DNA of 64,000 nucleotides from Ricordea florida (taxonomy: Eukaryota > Cnidaria > Anthozoa > Corallimorpharia > Ricordeidae), in the NCBI GenBank assembly GCA_949710005.1, contig OX453275.1, positions 4,605,473 through 4,669,472 of the forward strand, given 5' to 3'. Each line of letters starts with the position of its first letter. Position 1 is the stretch's first letter. Below the pieces are notes generated by a model. The model was not told where the DNA came from, searched no databases, and saw nothing but the letters and a program-made list of their open reading frames with translations. Below are positions 1-13,200 of the stretch, in pieces. Both the position numbers and the translations under genes were made by a program.

Positions 1-217
1 GTATAAAGTACGACACAGAGCAATTCCAAAGGTCGTGCGTTATTCCCAACGAGTACTCTGAACGAAATTCAGTTCTGTTTGTCTGGTATGGTTCTTTTTA
101 CTCCCAACACTAGAGCCAACGCTCTGTGGAAATTTCAAGAAGTGATTTCAAGCGCTAAAATTTACTTTCAGGATATAATTCACTGTTTCACCATTTGCGT
201 TGTACGGAGTCACTTAC
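1..217 (-). other. Start of Cav3 intron 21
   Basis: It follows the exon 21 donor. I see no coding sequence or repeat in it. Confidence 0.6.
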
Positions 218-1198
218 CTTTCCTTGATGTACTTTTTGAAGCCAAGAGCATAAATCTTCAAAATGCCTTCAATAACGAAGATGACAGTGAAAACGTAGTT
301 TGCCCATCTGAGAAATTCGCTCAGTTCCTGTGAGAGATTCAATAATGAATAACTAACAATTGAAATTAAACGGATAGAGTGAAATCGTTCTCATTTAGGG
401 GAGAGGAGTCGGGCACTTACAGAATAAGACTGTGGTGAACCGGTATTTAAAAAGAAAAATATTCAGGTTAAAAAGAAATTCAATTTAGGGTCTTGAAAAA
501 GGTACAGATACGACAAACAGAATTCTGACAGAACACGGCTTAAAAGACTAACATTTAAATACAAAAAAAATTAAGATTATAAAATAGCCAACATCTGATC
601 TGTAGGACTTCTAAACCTGACCAATCAAACTCCCTTGCTTAAAATAACTTTTGCTCGCTTTATTGATTTACAAAAAAATAAACAGATATGAAAAGTAATG
701 GTTCCAGTCGTACTGTGATACACTAACAAATTCTCTCTACCAGAGCAGTGAAGAATCTATAGAAATAATCTATGAGAATATTACCTGTGGCTGATTGTAG
801 TGTTCCATGGCCATACAGATGACATTCAGTACTATGACAGCGGCTATCCCAAGATCAAAGTAGCCATGCGTGCAAATACGGTGAACAAGCCGCCGAGGTT
901 GAGGGAAATCGTCTGCCTCTTCCTCGTCAGCCGCTGTGTAATAAATTAGAAGTGAATTAACCATTTTGATTCCCTGATCTAGCTATCTAGCGGGTGCCGT
1001 ACACTTCTGTACACACTGCCGTACACTTCTGAGTTTGTTGGTTCTCTGCTCCGCTCTGAGAGGTTTTTCTCCGGGTACTCCGGTTTTCCCCTCTCCACAA
1101 AAACCAACATTTGATTTGATTTAATTTATTTCATTTGTGCTTTACAGTGTCCCCAATTAGTACAGCAGTGCTAAATACACTTGACACTCAAATAAAGT

Positions 1199-1230
<32 letters not shown>

Positions 1231-4200
1231 GTACCGGCTACTTTCGAAAATTCAAGGTTACATCAACTCAAATTCCTTAACTTGATAAATTTATGAATTC
1301 TCCTTGCTGTTTGCTCAATAATGTATTGTTATGTAATGTTAGGAGAAGTTCAATTTTGGTGACTCCATGGACGGGTTAAGCTTTTGTTAGAAATTTTTAT
1401 CACCTCTTCAGAGCAGTCTTGTCCGCCTGCGTGATTTCACGTGATTTTGCCATTTTTAGTTACGGGCGAAACTCTGTTTTGATCAAGGCTTCACAGAGTT
1501 TTATTCTACCTTCCAGTTTAGTGTTTTTCTGTTTTCATTAATTGACACTGGGGATAACTTTTCACTTATACCAGTTTGTTACACAAGGAAAATAAAAAAG
1601 GAGGAGATTGTAAATACGAAAGTAATGGCTGGAAAGATATGAAAGACAACATTTCATTTCCCAAAAGCGCGAGAGTTTTTCGCGCCAAAAATCGCATTCT
1701 TGCGCATTCTACATTTTTCCATTAGATCTAAGGCAACGAAAAGCGCCCCGCACATTTTATTCATTGATTAAGGAAACAAATTTGCTAGACAGGTGGTTTC
1801 CCTTCAAAATTCAGTATTCAATAAAAGCGGAAATTTGACACTCTGTGATACAAGTACTCCGCGAGAGAAATAGCAGAGTTTTCACGTACTTCAATTTTGA
1901 ACAATGCCAACTCAAAGTTAAATTTCATTTAGTAGAACAATGAACGTTCTTGGTAGAAAAACCTGATTGCAGTTGCTCTGCCCTTTTGCGTTCTTTCTCT
2001 GCTAATCGATCTTTCTCCATCAAATCTCGACACTTTTGAAAATTCTCCACCACAACACCCACCAACATGTTGAGCACAACAAAACCAGCGAGCAACAAGA
2101 ATGCCACAAAGTAAAGAACATTCCACTTTTGGTTGTTTCTTATTGGCTGCAAAAAAGATCAAAGAAGTATGCGTTATAGATCAAGCGCGAGGTCAGTATC
2201 GCTGCATATTGGTCGAGTTCTTTCTTTGCGTTTTTTATTGACCGAGACAGAGTCCAGGTCAAAAAAACGCAAAAAAGAACGATGCCAATATTCAACCATA
2301 TTGACCCAACCTTTGGTCAAGAAAAATCTACAATTTGGAATTAATTCGCAAGAATAAGTTTTCAAAAACCTGAATTTGCACGAGCCGCTTCGGCAAGTGC
2401 AATTTCAGCTTTTTGAAAAACTCACAAGTGCAAATTGATTCCATATTGAACGAGAAAAACTGCATGATTACTTATTAATAATATAAACATGAAACAAAGT
2501 ATTAGCCAGAGCAAACCTTTGATTCAATGTAGCCATTTATTCCCACTCGAGAAGACGTTTCTTAAAGTTTCCGCAAAAAGGTTTCGTCAACATTTTACGA
2601 GATATCATTGGCTTAGAAAATTTCCTACCATCTTTCAGCCAATCATAATCCAGAATTTCAAAGTGTAATTTGCACAGGTGTTACACTTGAAGTGCACTGC
2701 TCTCAGCCATGTATATTATCATTGGGTAAATAATAATATACATCTATAATAATAATAAAATAGTTGCTGAAATAACAATAGAATAATTTAATTCCTCACC
2801 TGCCTGTCAACTTTGACTGCATCCAGACCTTGATACATGATGGTCACCCAACCGTCTTTGGTGGAAAATACAAACAGTGTCAACAGTGCCTATGATTTGA
2901 AGAAAAGTAAGGCAAGTTTAATAGCTCTGTATTACCGACCGCCTAAAGTGTAATCTTCGTTTGCGTCTCCCGCGGAGGCCGCGAGAACGTTTCGTGCGCC
3001 AGAACCATTCTTGCAAAGTGGTTAAACGTTTTCACTCCTTCACGCTTCGCGAGCCATAACTCAATTGCCAAATACATTAAGGACACCTTCTAAAAACCAC
3101 TTCTTGCACGATGGTTGAAGCTTTTTCACTTTTTCACGTTTCTTGCTCCAAAAATCACTTGTTAAATTTATGAAGGACTATCGCCAAAAAATCTTTTCTT
3201 TCATTGTGCTTTTAACCCTTTCGCTCTAAATATTTTAGTGGTAACTTTTCCTTGTGAGTGCCACTCGTGAAACTCTGATGTTATGTAAGTATGATCTGTT
3301 AAATTTGACCTGACTAGAACGACGTAAAAACGTACCTTGGCCAAATTGTCAAAGTTATACTCTCGGTTTATCCAGACAGAGCCTAAGTCAATACAGTCTT
3401 GTCTGGTTACTACATCTGGATATTCCTTATCTTTACAATGGTAGAACTTTCCCTTGAACAGCTGAGATGAAATAATTAAAACAGAAATGGTCACCACAGA
3501 TTATCATTATCAATATCATCATCATCATCATCATCGTTATCATTATCGCCATCGCATCGCCATCGCCATCGTTATTGTTATCGCTAGCAAATCATTCCGG
3601 TCTAGTTATGTCTGCTACAAAAATCATTCTTGTAAGTAAAGGACACCCTTTTTGCATTATATAATTCACAACCAACTTAAGAATAAGCTTAACGTGAAAA
3701 TCGTCCATTATATTAGTAAGAATAAATGGTTAAAGTTTACCTGAACTCCAAGTATTCCAAAGATAATGAAAAACGTAGCAGCAATAAGCACGATGTTTCC
3801 GATCGGCTTTAGGGACGAAATTAAAGTTTCAACAACAATCTTAAGTCCTGGAGCCCGACTAATCACCCTGAAATGAGACAAAAAAACAGAGAAAAGTTTG
3901 TTAATTCTGTGGAGTTTATTTTCAGTTTTCAATTATCCCCAGAACCATTCTATGGAAAGCTACTGAACAGTACTGTACCGTGATTTTGTTTGTTTTACTA
4001 CATACAGAGTGGGTCTACCTTTTTCATCTGTGGATCAAACTATGCAGAGTGACCATTCTTTGGAAAGCTACTGAACAGTACTGTACCGTGATTTTGTTTG
4101 TTTTACTATATACAGAGTGGGTCTACCTTTTTCATCTGTGGATCAAACCATGCAGAGTGACCATTCTTTGGAAAGCTACTGAACAGTACTTTACTGTGGT

Positions 4201-7200
4201 ACTGTTTGTTTTACTATAAAGAGTGGTTCTAACTTTTTCTTTTGTGAATCAAACTATGCAGAGTGACCATTCTTTGGAAAGCTACTGAACAGTACTGTAC
4301 CGTGATTTTGTTTGTTTTACTACATACAGAGTGGGTCTACCTTTTTCATCTGTGGATCAAACCATGCAGAGTGACCATTCTTTGGAAAGCTACTGAACAG
4401 TACTTTACTGTGGTACTGTTTGTTTTACTATAAAGAGTGGTTCTAACTTTTTCTTTTGTGAATCAAACTATGCAGAGTGACCATTCTTTGGAAAGCTACT
4501 GAACAGTACTGTACCGTGATTTTGTTTGTTTTACTACATACAGAGTGGGTCTACCTTTTTCATCTGTGGATCAAACCATGCAGAGTGACCATTCTTTGGA
4601 AAGCTACTGAACAGTACTTTACTGTGGTACTGTTTGTTTTACTATAAAGAGTGGTTCTAACTTTTTCTTTTGTGAATCAAACTATGCAGAGTGACCATTC
4701 TTTGGAAAGCTACTGAACAGTACTGTACCGTGATTTTGTTTGTTTTACTACATACAGAGTGGGTCTACCTTTTTCATCTGTGGATCAAACCATGCAGAGT
4801 GACCATTCTTTGGAAAGCTACTGAACAGTACTTTACTGTGGTACTGTTTGTTTTACTATATAGAGTGGTTCTAACATTTTCTTTTTGTGAATCAAACCAT
4901 GCAGTGTGACCATTCTTTGTAAAGCTACTGAACAGTACTGTACTGTGGTACTGTTTGTTTTACTATACAATGTGGTTCTAACTTTTTCATCTGTGAATCA
5001 AACCATGCAGTGTGACCATTCTTTGTAAAGCTACTGAACAGTACTGTACTGTGGTCCTTCTCGCCACTCTGTCATTTTAGAACATCTATTCTGTTTTCAG
5101 TTATACTTGTATTGTGGCGTTAAATAAACTTGACTTGACTAACTTTTCTCTTTGCCAAGTTCGTCAAACGAAAAACGCCTCTTTGGTTGAATTTCACAGA
5201 GAACCTTGTGTAGTACAACAGGAAATTCCACCCACCTTAGCGGTCTGAGCGTTCTCAGAGCGCGAAATACACGCAGCACCCCGAGAATAGAGCTTTCTGT
5301 ATCTGTTGTTAGGGTAACGATGACATCAATCCAGGAAATAACCACAAGAAAGCCATCCATTACATTCCAGCCACTGCGAAGATAAGCTGTTTTACATGGC
5401 ACCCAGAGACCACGAGCAATTACCTGAGGGAGGGGAGAGACATTTTAAAAGTCATTGAGACTGAAGAGAAAGCCGAGGGTAATTATGTAACCTCTTGGGG
5501 GAGGGGAAAGAGGGCAATGTAACCACCTGGGGGAGAGGGAGGGGAAGATTAGCTATTGAAACTAAGAGGAAAGATGAGCGAGGGGACGGAGTGAAATGTA
5601 GCCACCTGGGAGAGGGGAAAAGTTGAAGTGTACTTTGTGGACTACAATCCTAATAGAGTAGAAAGTACATAGATGACAATTTCTGGAAATATCCAAAGCT
5701 ATTTACATAGGGCTGTTTTTCAAGTATCATGAACTTTCCTTTAACGTTTGTTTTTGTTTCTATATTTTTTATTAGAGCAATGAGCTCTGAGCTTCTGGAT
5801 AAACGACGTAAGCACTACCATGACACCTTTATAGTTACATTCGCATTTTGTTGAAAACATTTCTGCAGGGGTGGGGGGGAAGGGGGGCTTGAATATTGAG
5901 TTTAACGGATGAACATGCAGAAACAGTTTTCTTACCTTAATCATCATTTCAATTGTGAAGATCCCCAAGAGGATGTACATGCAAATGTCAATGAATTTTT
6001 TCATCTGAAACGAAACAAGATCCAAGATTAGGACCCACCCTGTCCTATTCAGTTTCCCGACTGTTATTATACAACAACAAACAACTAAGTATAGTAGAAC
6101 ATTTGATAAGGGACCGTTCATTTCTTACGAGGGAGGGGAGGGTGGTGGGATTGGGGGGGGCATGCGAAAAAAACGGCTTTCAAGGGGGGCCATCCCAAGA
6201 AAAATAGGTAAAAGGGGGCATCACCTGAAATATTTTCGCCATACTTTGAAATGGCAAAATGCTTTAACAGGAGCCCATCAATGAAATCGCCGCTTCAAGG
6301 AGGGCCATGTTAAAAAAATTTGCAAACTCAGGGGGGTCACGCAATTTTTTAATGGTTCTTCCCGAATCACACGAGTCACCCCTCCCTCGTAAAAAATAAC
6401 GGTCCCTTAACTTTTCAGAGAATGTTATTGCTCAGTTGCGTTAATGATTTAATTTAAAAAAAGAGAAATGTGGGCGTGGAGAAGAGTTGGCAGAGCCATT
6501 CCCTATTTAATTTTATTAAGTGCGTTTTTGTTCCTCCAAATTGTTTTAAATAGCGGCAGTAAATTCGTAGTTAAATTCTAAAGAAGAAAATCTAAAATTC
6601 TGCTTGATATAAAACGACTTCTTTAAAATTCCCCAACAAGATGAAATAGGGTACCGAAATTGTTTCGAATAACACAATGGCCATTCGGACCAATTTTCTT
6701 AAACAAAATTCGGTATTGGCATATTTAAACAAATGTACATAGTTGTTCTGTGGCTTGACAGACACTGTTTTACTCACCGTACTATCCTTGGGTAGGCCTG
6801 GTCTTTCGAGAGCCATAACAACGCAGTTAAAAATGATGAAAAACAGCACGACTCGATCAAACCACTCGTTACAGTGCACTGTTACCATGCACTTACGAAA
6901 CCTGAAAGAAACGTCCACCGTTCGTATCACTTCGTGCGCGCAAGCAGTTAAATATCTGAATGTCAGGTTATTATTAAAAAAAAAATTTGTCTAAACAAAA
7001 CCGAGTACGGCAATTCTTACTATCGAAGTTTACTTGCAAACTTTCCAAACTCAATACACCTTATTCCAAAATGGCCGAAAATATATTATTCTTTTGTCTT
7101 CATGTTAATTGGCCCTCATTGCCTCGTTTTAAGCCAAGGATTCTTTTGAATTCTGCAGTTGCCATCGAGGCAATGAGGGCCAATTAACATGAAGACAAAA

Positions 7201-10200
7201 GAATAATGTATTTTCGGCCATTTTGGAATAAGGTGTATTGAACACTTGACCCTCGTAGCATCAAAGCAATTTTTAATATTTGCGATTTAGTCTGAAAAAA
7301 AGAACAGGTTGGTAAAGGATTCCAGCTAGCGACCTCGCGATTACGGGTGCGATGCTCTAGCCGCCAAATAAAAAATAGGTTCGTATATGGCTGTGTTATC
7401 TCCAAACTTACAATAATCCATGCTTTAAATGCACGTGCTAAAAAGGAACTACAAACACCACATTTCTTAAAACGGCACGGATTCACACCCAGTCCTTAAT
7501 ACTATCGCGCGGCATTCTCTTCCAGTCTCCGGAACAAGCACTAGTCCGAGGTACAACTAAATAGCGGTTATATCGCACCTCTCTCTGGGTTTCGATAACT
7601 TACAAGGGTCATGTTACATTCCTTCCTTCTTTTGGTCTCTCTATTCCTACACTCACTGACTCACTCACCTGTTGGAAGGTGAAAAGATATATAGGGACCA
7701 GTCCTTTCGTCGGGCGAACCAAGACGAGTTTTCCTGAACAATGACATTTTCTTCGTCGTCCTCTCTCGCACTCATCTAATAAAGAAGAAAAAAAGTATAG
7801 ATTGCAAAGATGGTAACAGCACTTACATTCAAAGTGTAATTAGCATTGAAAGGAACTTTTCTGATTGGTTTATGATGTTGAAGCCGCGAGAAAATGCCAC
7901 AATATAGCATTTATATCCAGGATTCGGTGCAGATATAGTTCAGCAAGTGTCTACCGTCAAATTCTGCAAAGTAACATAGAAAGAAATTGATAACGTGCAC
8001 TAAGGAGAACTTCCATTTTGACTTGGTATAGGGATAGCAGTTTGATGAATAACAATTAAATTGATACCGTGGTTACTCAATGCGACCTGGGGAAAAAATC
8101 TTGGGTGAAATAAGGGAAGTGGCGAAAGTTACCAGACAGATGAGCCTTTGGAATATTCAGTGGATTTCGGTTTGAAACCTACGTAAAAAGACAATCGCTT
8201 CCTGTGAGTACCATACCACAGCCGATCACCAGAGTTTAGTCCTGTCGGGCGGGGTTGGTACTTGGAAGGGTGACCGCCTGGGAATACCCTGTGGTTTCTC
8301 GTGTTTCTTGGCTTAAAAATATATTATTTATTGGCAAAGAGAGAAAAATCAACATAAAGCTTTTCCAGCCAAAACCTTTAGAAAAACAAACGGCACGTTT
8401 GCTATTAGTGGCATAAAAGTTTCTATTTTTTGCATCCGTGCAAAAGACATTCCGTGTTCGTTCAAAGCGATCACTCGGCAGTAAATTGCGATGAAAAGTA
8501 CAGAAGTTACTGGATTTTGGTTCAAATCATCACTTAAACTGTTGGCAAAAGACAAATCAACATTTGCAAACAACATTTACTGTGCTTAAGCGATAATCGC
8601 CTTGGTCTTGTATTTACATGTGAAAGTCCGTTTGAAGCCCGAAGTTCGGTCTTTAATAGGGCCGTACTTGGGTAATGTCCGTGAAATCGAAAAAATCGCA
8701 ACGCGAAACGGCTTTTTGCTGCTTTTAAGGACTCCATGTCTTTTTTTTTTGGGTGGTAAGTAATTATTCAGGAATATTTGTTTCCATTGTGAGCTTAAAA
8801 AACGATGTACATCCTTTATAAGAGATAAAAACCATGTCTCGAAAATCATTGTTTTGGATCGATTCACTCGCCGGGCCATAGTACACGGCTGATGTTACAC
8901 TTTTGCTCCGAGTTCCATGCGGTAGGTTGGAAACGATTCTTTTCCCTACCTCCTAAAATTCCAAAACAAGCTTGAGTTTTGCTTTTTGGCGTCGATTCTG
9001 AACTCTGAAAAGGTAGGAGTCAGCTTGGAAATCGCGCAAGTGGTTTAACACTTAATTTGCCGCGCGTGAATTTTAAATGCCTTGGTGGCGCAGTGGTATC
9101 GCACTTGCCCTTCAATCTGATGTTTCGCAACCGCTCGAGTTCACATCTCGGAAGATGTTTTAGTCTCTTGTTGTAAATACACGAAGACGTCTCGCGCGAT
9201 GCGATAAACGTTGAAAAAACGTGTCAGTTTGTGATTACGATGAAAAAAAAATTCAGGAAACCATTTTGGTCCCCTTTGCAGTTTCCAGCTACAATGAATC
9301 CGCCGGTTTTTCACCGTGGTATGTCACAGGTATCCCACTGAAAAACGGGCAAGTCATGCAGCTCCTTAAATCCATCATTTCCGTATGACCCCTACTCGCC
9401 ACCATGATTTGGTTCAGTTTATGGTTCTCAAATGGCAGGCTATGTTTTAGCTCTGATGAAGGCCCAACACTCGAAAAGTCAACATCCCTTACACCTAACA
9501 GTGGTACAACTTACTCCCATAAATAGCACTGACCTCATTTTCGTCCTCAGAGGTAATGCATCTCTCTGCATTCACGGGATTGACTATGACCTTAGTGGTC
9601 TTGTCGCCAAATGATAACGTCTTTCGTGCCACGTGGGGAGACGTGCTGGCGGGGGAAGTTGGGGCCGAGGCGTGGATATCCTTATTTGGAAAGTAATAAC
9701 CTGGGTTAGCGGTTCATAGTGCCCAGTGCCTTTATTTGTAAATGTAATAGGAATTCCTTTAACTCCCTCTTAAAAATTTGCAAGCTAGCACTATTGATGA
9801 AAACGCATGGAAAAGAGTTCCACAAATTTGTTGCGAGGTATAAAAAAGTGCACTGCCCTGAAGCTGACTTGTAGGCTGGGATATTAAGATTATCCTAGTA
9901 TCTGGTGTTACGGTCATGAACAAATGCACATGTCTTTAATACAAATGCACTTGTCTTAAATACAAATGCACGTGTCTTTAATACAAATGCACGTGTCTTA
10001 AATACAAATGCACGTGTCTTAAATACAAATGCACATGTCTTAAATACAAATGCACGTGTTTTAAATTTATTACAAGATAACCAAGACTTACATCTCTGAA
10101 AAGAACACTTTTTGTTGTTAGAGAAGGCAGGGATGAGCGCCTATACTGCTCTTGGTCAGCGGAGTCCTTATACCCGTCTCTAATCATATCGTCACGGGAG

Positions 10201-13200
10201 CCAGAGCGGGCAAGGTTCTCTGCAGGTGATGTGGGACTAACGCAAACAATAGGCACCATGGGATGGGCATGGCCAGAGCAACGGATCAGCTCCATCCCAG
10301 AATGCTGTTCTGTCTCCTGTTTGGACTTCACACTCCACGCACTCCCACTCTTTTCCTAAGGAATAAGAAAAAACAAATTATAATCTAAAGAACGCACTGC
10401 AATGTGTTACTGTTTGTTTTCTGTTTGTGAATCAGATAATGCAGTATGACCATTCCTTGGAAAGCTACTGAACAGTACTGTACTGTGGTACTGTTTGTCT
10501 TACTATACAGTGTGGCTCTTACTTTTTCATCTGTAGATCAAACCATGCAGTGTGGCCATTCTTTGGAAAGCTACTGAACAGTACTGTACTGTGGTACTTT
10601 TACTTTATAGGGTGGTTCTAGCTTTTTCATCTGTGGATCAGATAATGTAGTGTGACCATTCCTTGTAAAGCTACTTAACAGAACAAAACTATGGTACTGT
10701 TTGCTTTACAGTGTGGTTCTAACGTTTTCCATCTGTGTATCAAACCATGCAGTGTGACCATTCTTTGTAAAACTACTGAACAGTACTGTACTGTGGTACT
10801 GTTTCTATTACCATACAGAGTGGTTCAAACGTTTTCATCTGCGGATCAAACTATGGAGTGTAACCGTTCCTTGCCGAACTACTGGTCATTTGTCTTGAGT
10901 ACTGGGGTCAATAAAAGGTGGCATCATTGTTACGTTAAACTGAACGAATGCAGCCTTTACTGAAATACTCTTACTGGCTGATTGGCGAATCCCTCTACCA
11001 AGATGGCTACCAGTAAGTTGAATAGAATGTAGTTTCCTATTGTCATCAGGAGAATAAAATATAGTGCCGCCCACTTTGATGTAAACCGCATTCCATCGTA
11101 CATGACTGTGTTCCAGTCCTCCTGTGTCAAAATCTGAGGCACAAACAAAACTGAAATAATAAAATTCTGTACTAAAATTGGTTAAAATTTGTCAAACCAA
11201 CCCAGAAAGAAATTTGGACTTAAGCAATGTCCGTACCTTGGTTAACTTTTTTTACTTGGACTTAAGGGTGCTTTGACTACATTTAAACACAAAATTGAGA
11301 TCGCCCATTAATAAACATAATTCCACAATATAGTCTCAAAACGACTGCGGCACTTTCCCCGGTTTTCCTCTTACTGACTACGACCAGTGGTTAAAGCACT
11401 CGGAACAGTAAGTAAGTGATTCTCGAGTCATCGATATGGCTTTAACGTCCAATCCATTCCGACATTGGTTGGGTCACGTGAGTCACGTTAAGCCTTTGTC
11501 ACCGAAAGTGGTTTTCATTTTAACTGGAAACACACAGGGTGTTCCGACTTTCACTCTCTTACGTGTGATTTGTTTAATCTTTCAAGGGCTTTAAATTAAA
11601 ACGAACCTTTTATGCACTTTATACCAAGGCTATATGATGACATGAAAGTGAGTACGAGTCACAACAAGCTTAGACAAACCTCAGAATATTTTTCTTTGTT
11701 CCTACGATCATATTCTCCGTAATCTGTCTCGTCACGCAACGGTCGGAGGAGGTAGCGTTGCGTGACGAGCCAGACAAAGGCTACGAAGGCCCGGGGGGGG
11801 GGGGGGTACTGCCATGTATGGGCTATGTAGGTATGTGCCGCTGTGAAGGGTATGGTTTTCAAGCAGTTTACTCTAGAATAGGGTATATAAATCAGAACAT
11901 TTGGGTCCAGAATAAGGTATCATTTTTCAGGAAACTGATCAATTGGTTTAAGATTTTATCTAGACTAGGGAAACAGCTACTCTAGGATACGGGGATTTGG
12001 GGGGTTTACTCTAGTATAGGGTAGAAAAATTTAGCTGAATTAGCTCTGGTATAGGTTAAGGGTTCCAGGGTCCCAGCGGCACATCCCCACCCAGAAATTC
12101 CTAGAGTACCCCCCCCCCCCCGGGTACGAAGGGGACTAAAACGATCAAAGAACAATAAAGAAACGCTAGCAGTCTACTGGAAAATAAAACTGCGCTGGAA
12201 CTATGAATCTTACCTGAAAGACTGTGACCAGAGCCCAGAATAAGTCATCAAAGTGCGCACGGGCTGATGAGTCATACTCGCCGCCAAATAAGTTCATACC
12301 CAGGATGCTCGCGGTGAATATGAAGAGCACCAGCAGGGCCAGAAATGTCACGACGTTATCCATTGTGTGAATCATGACCATCAGTTGACGGCGGAGCGCC
12401 GGCAAAAATCGCACCAGTTTGAATATGCGCAGTAACCTGAAAGACCGCAGTACTGAAACACTGCTTTCTCCGTCACCAAAGAGCTCGACAATGCTGCAAC
12501 GGAAAACAAAAACAAAACAAAACTACTGGTGATGTACAATTTCCATGTTTCGCAGTGATGGTTATTAATTTTAACCCGTTTCATTTGTATAGGTAATCAA
12601 TGGCTTCGAGTGCAATTTGAAATAAATGAGCTCAAGCAAATTTCTCAAAGACTGAGCCTGTAGGGCGAGTGCATTTAGTTGTCCTCCAAAAATTTACGAG
12701 TGCTTATTTATACAAAATTGCACTCAAAATCATTTGCTCACTTGTTAATAATATAGAAGGAAAAACATAACTTCAAATTTCTGCACTCAATTTAAACTTT
12801 CTGCACTGTTTGGGATTAAGTGATGTGCTCGCAGCCAATCAGCGCATGGAAATTTTTGCATGTTATTGTATTTTATCAGAGAACAAACAATTGATGGGAT
12901 TAACATATAGAAAGTTACCATTTTTTTTTCTATTCTTTTATCTTTTGAATTTAACATTACCAACCTACATCCACATTCAGTTATAATGTTACTTGCTTTT
13001 ACTTTACTTTCAATGTAATGATTAACTATTAACCAATAGTTTCTTATTTACAAGTTGAGCAGTATTGCAGAAAAATGCAGTGATTAAAATCTATCAAACC
13101 GGTTTCCATGATGTAATTTATATAAAAATTATTGCTTAAGAGATTCATTTACCAGGGTAAGAAGATTAGAATGTAAGAAAGTTTGTCTCTCGTTGTTGCC

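Larger units (their letters stand above)
7776..10091 (-). other. Cav3 intron 11
   Basis: It holds a 5S-rRNA-like sequence, a degenerate tRNA-promoter-like stretch near 9083, and a 21-bp tandem repeat next to the exon 11 donor. The short open frames between 8349 and 9614 show no recognisable domain and are not called. Confidence 0.6.

Noticed and set aside
3980..4909. Open frames in the 107-bp minisatellite
   Set aside because: They repeat with the unit and stop at its variants; no protein feature.
9978..10091. Open frame continuing from Cav3 exon 11 into LRHVHLY repeats
   Set aside because: It follows a good GTAAGT donor and is a translated tandem repeat.
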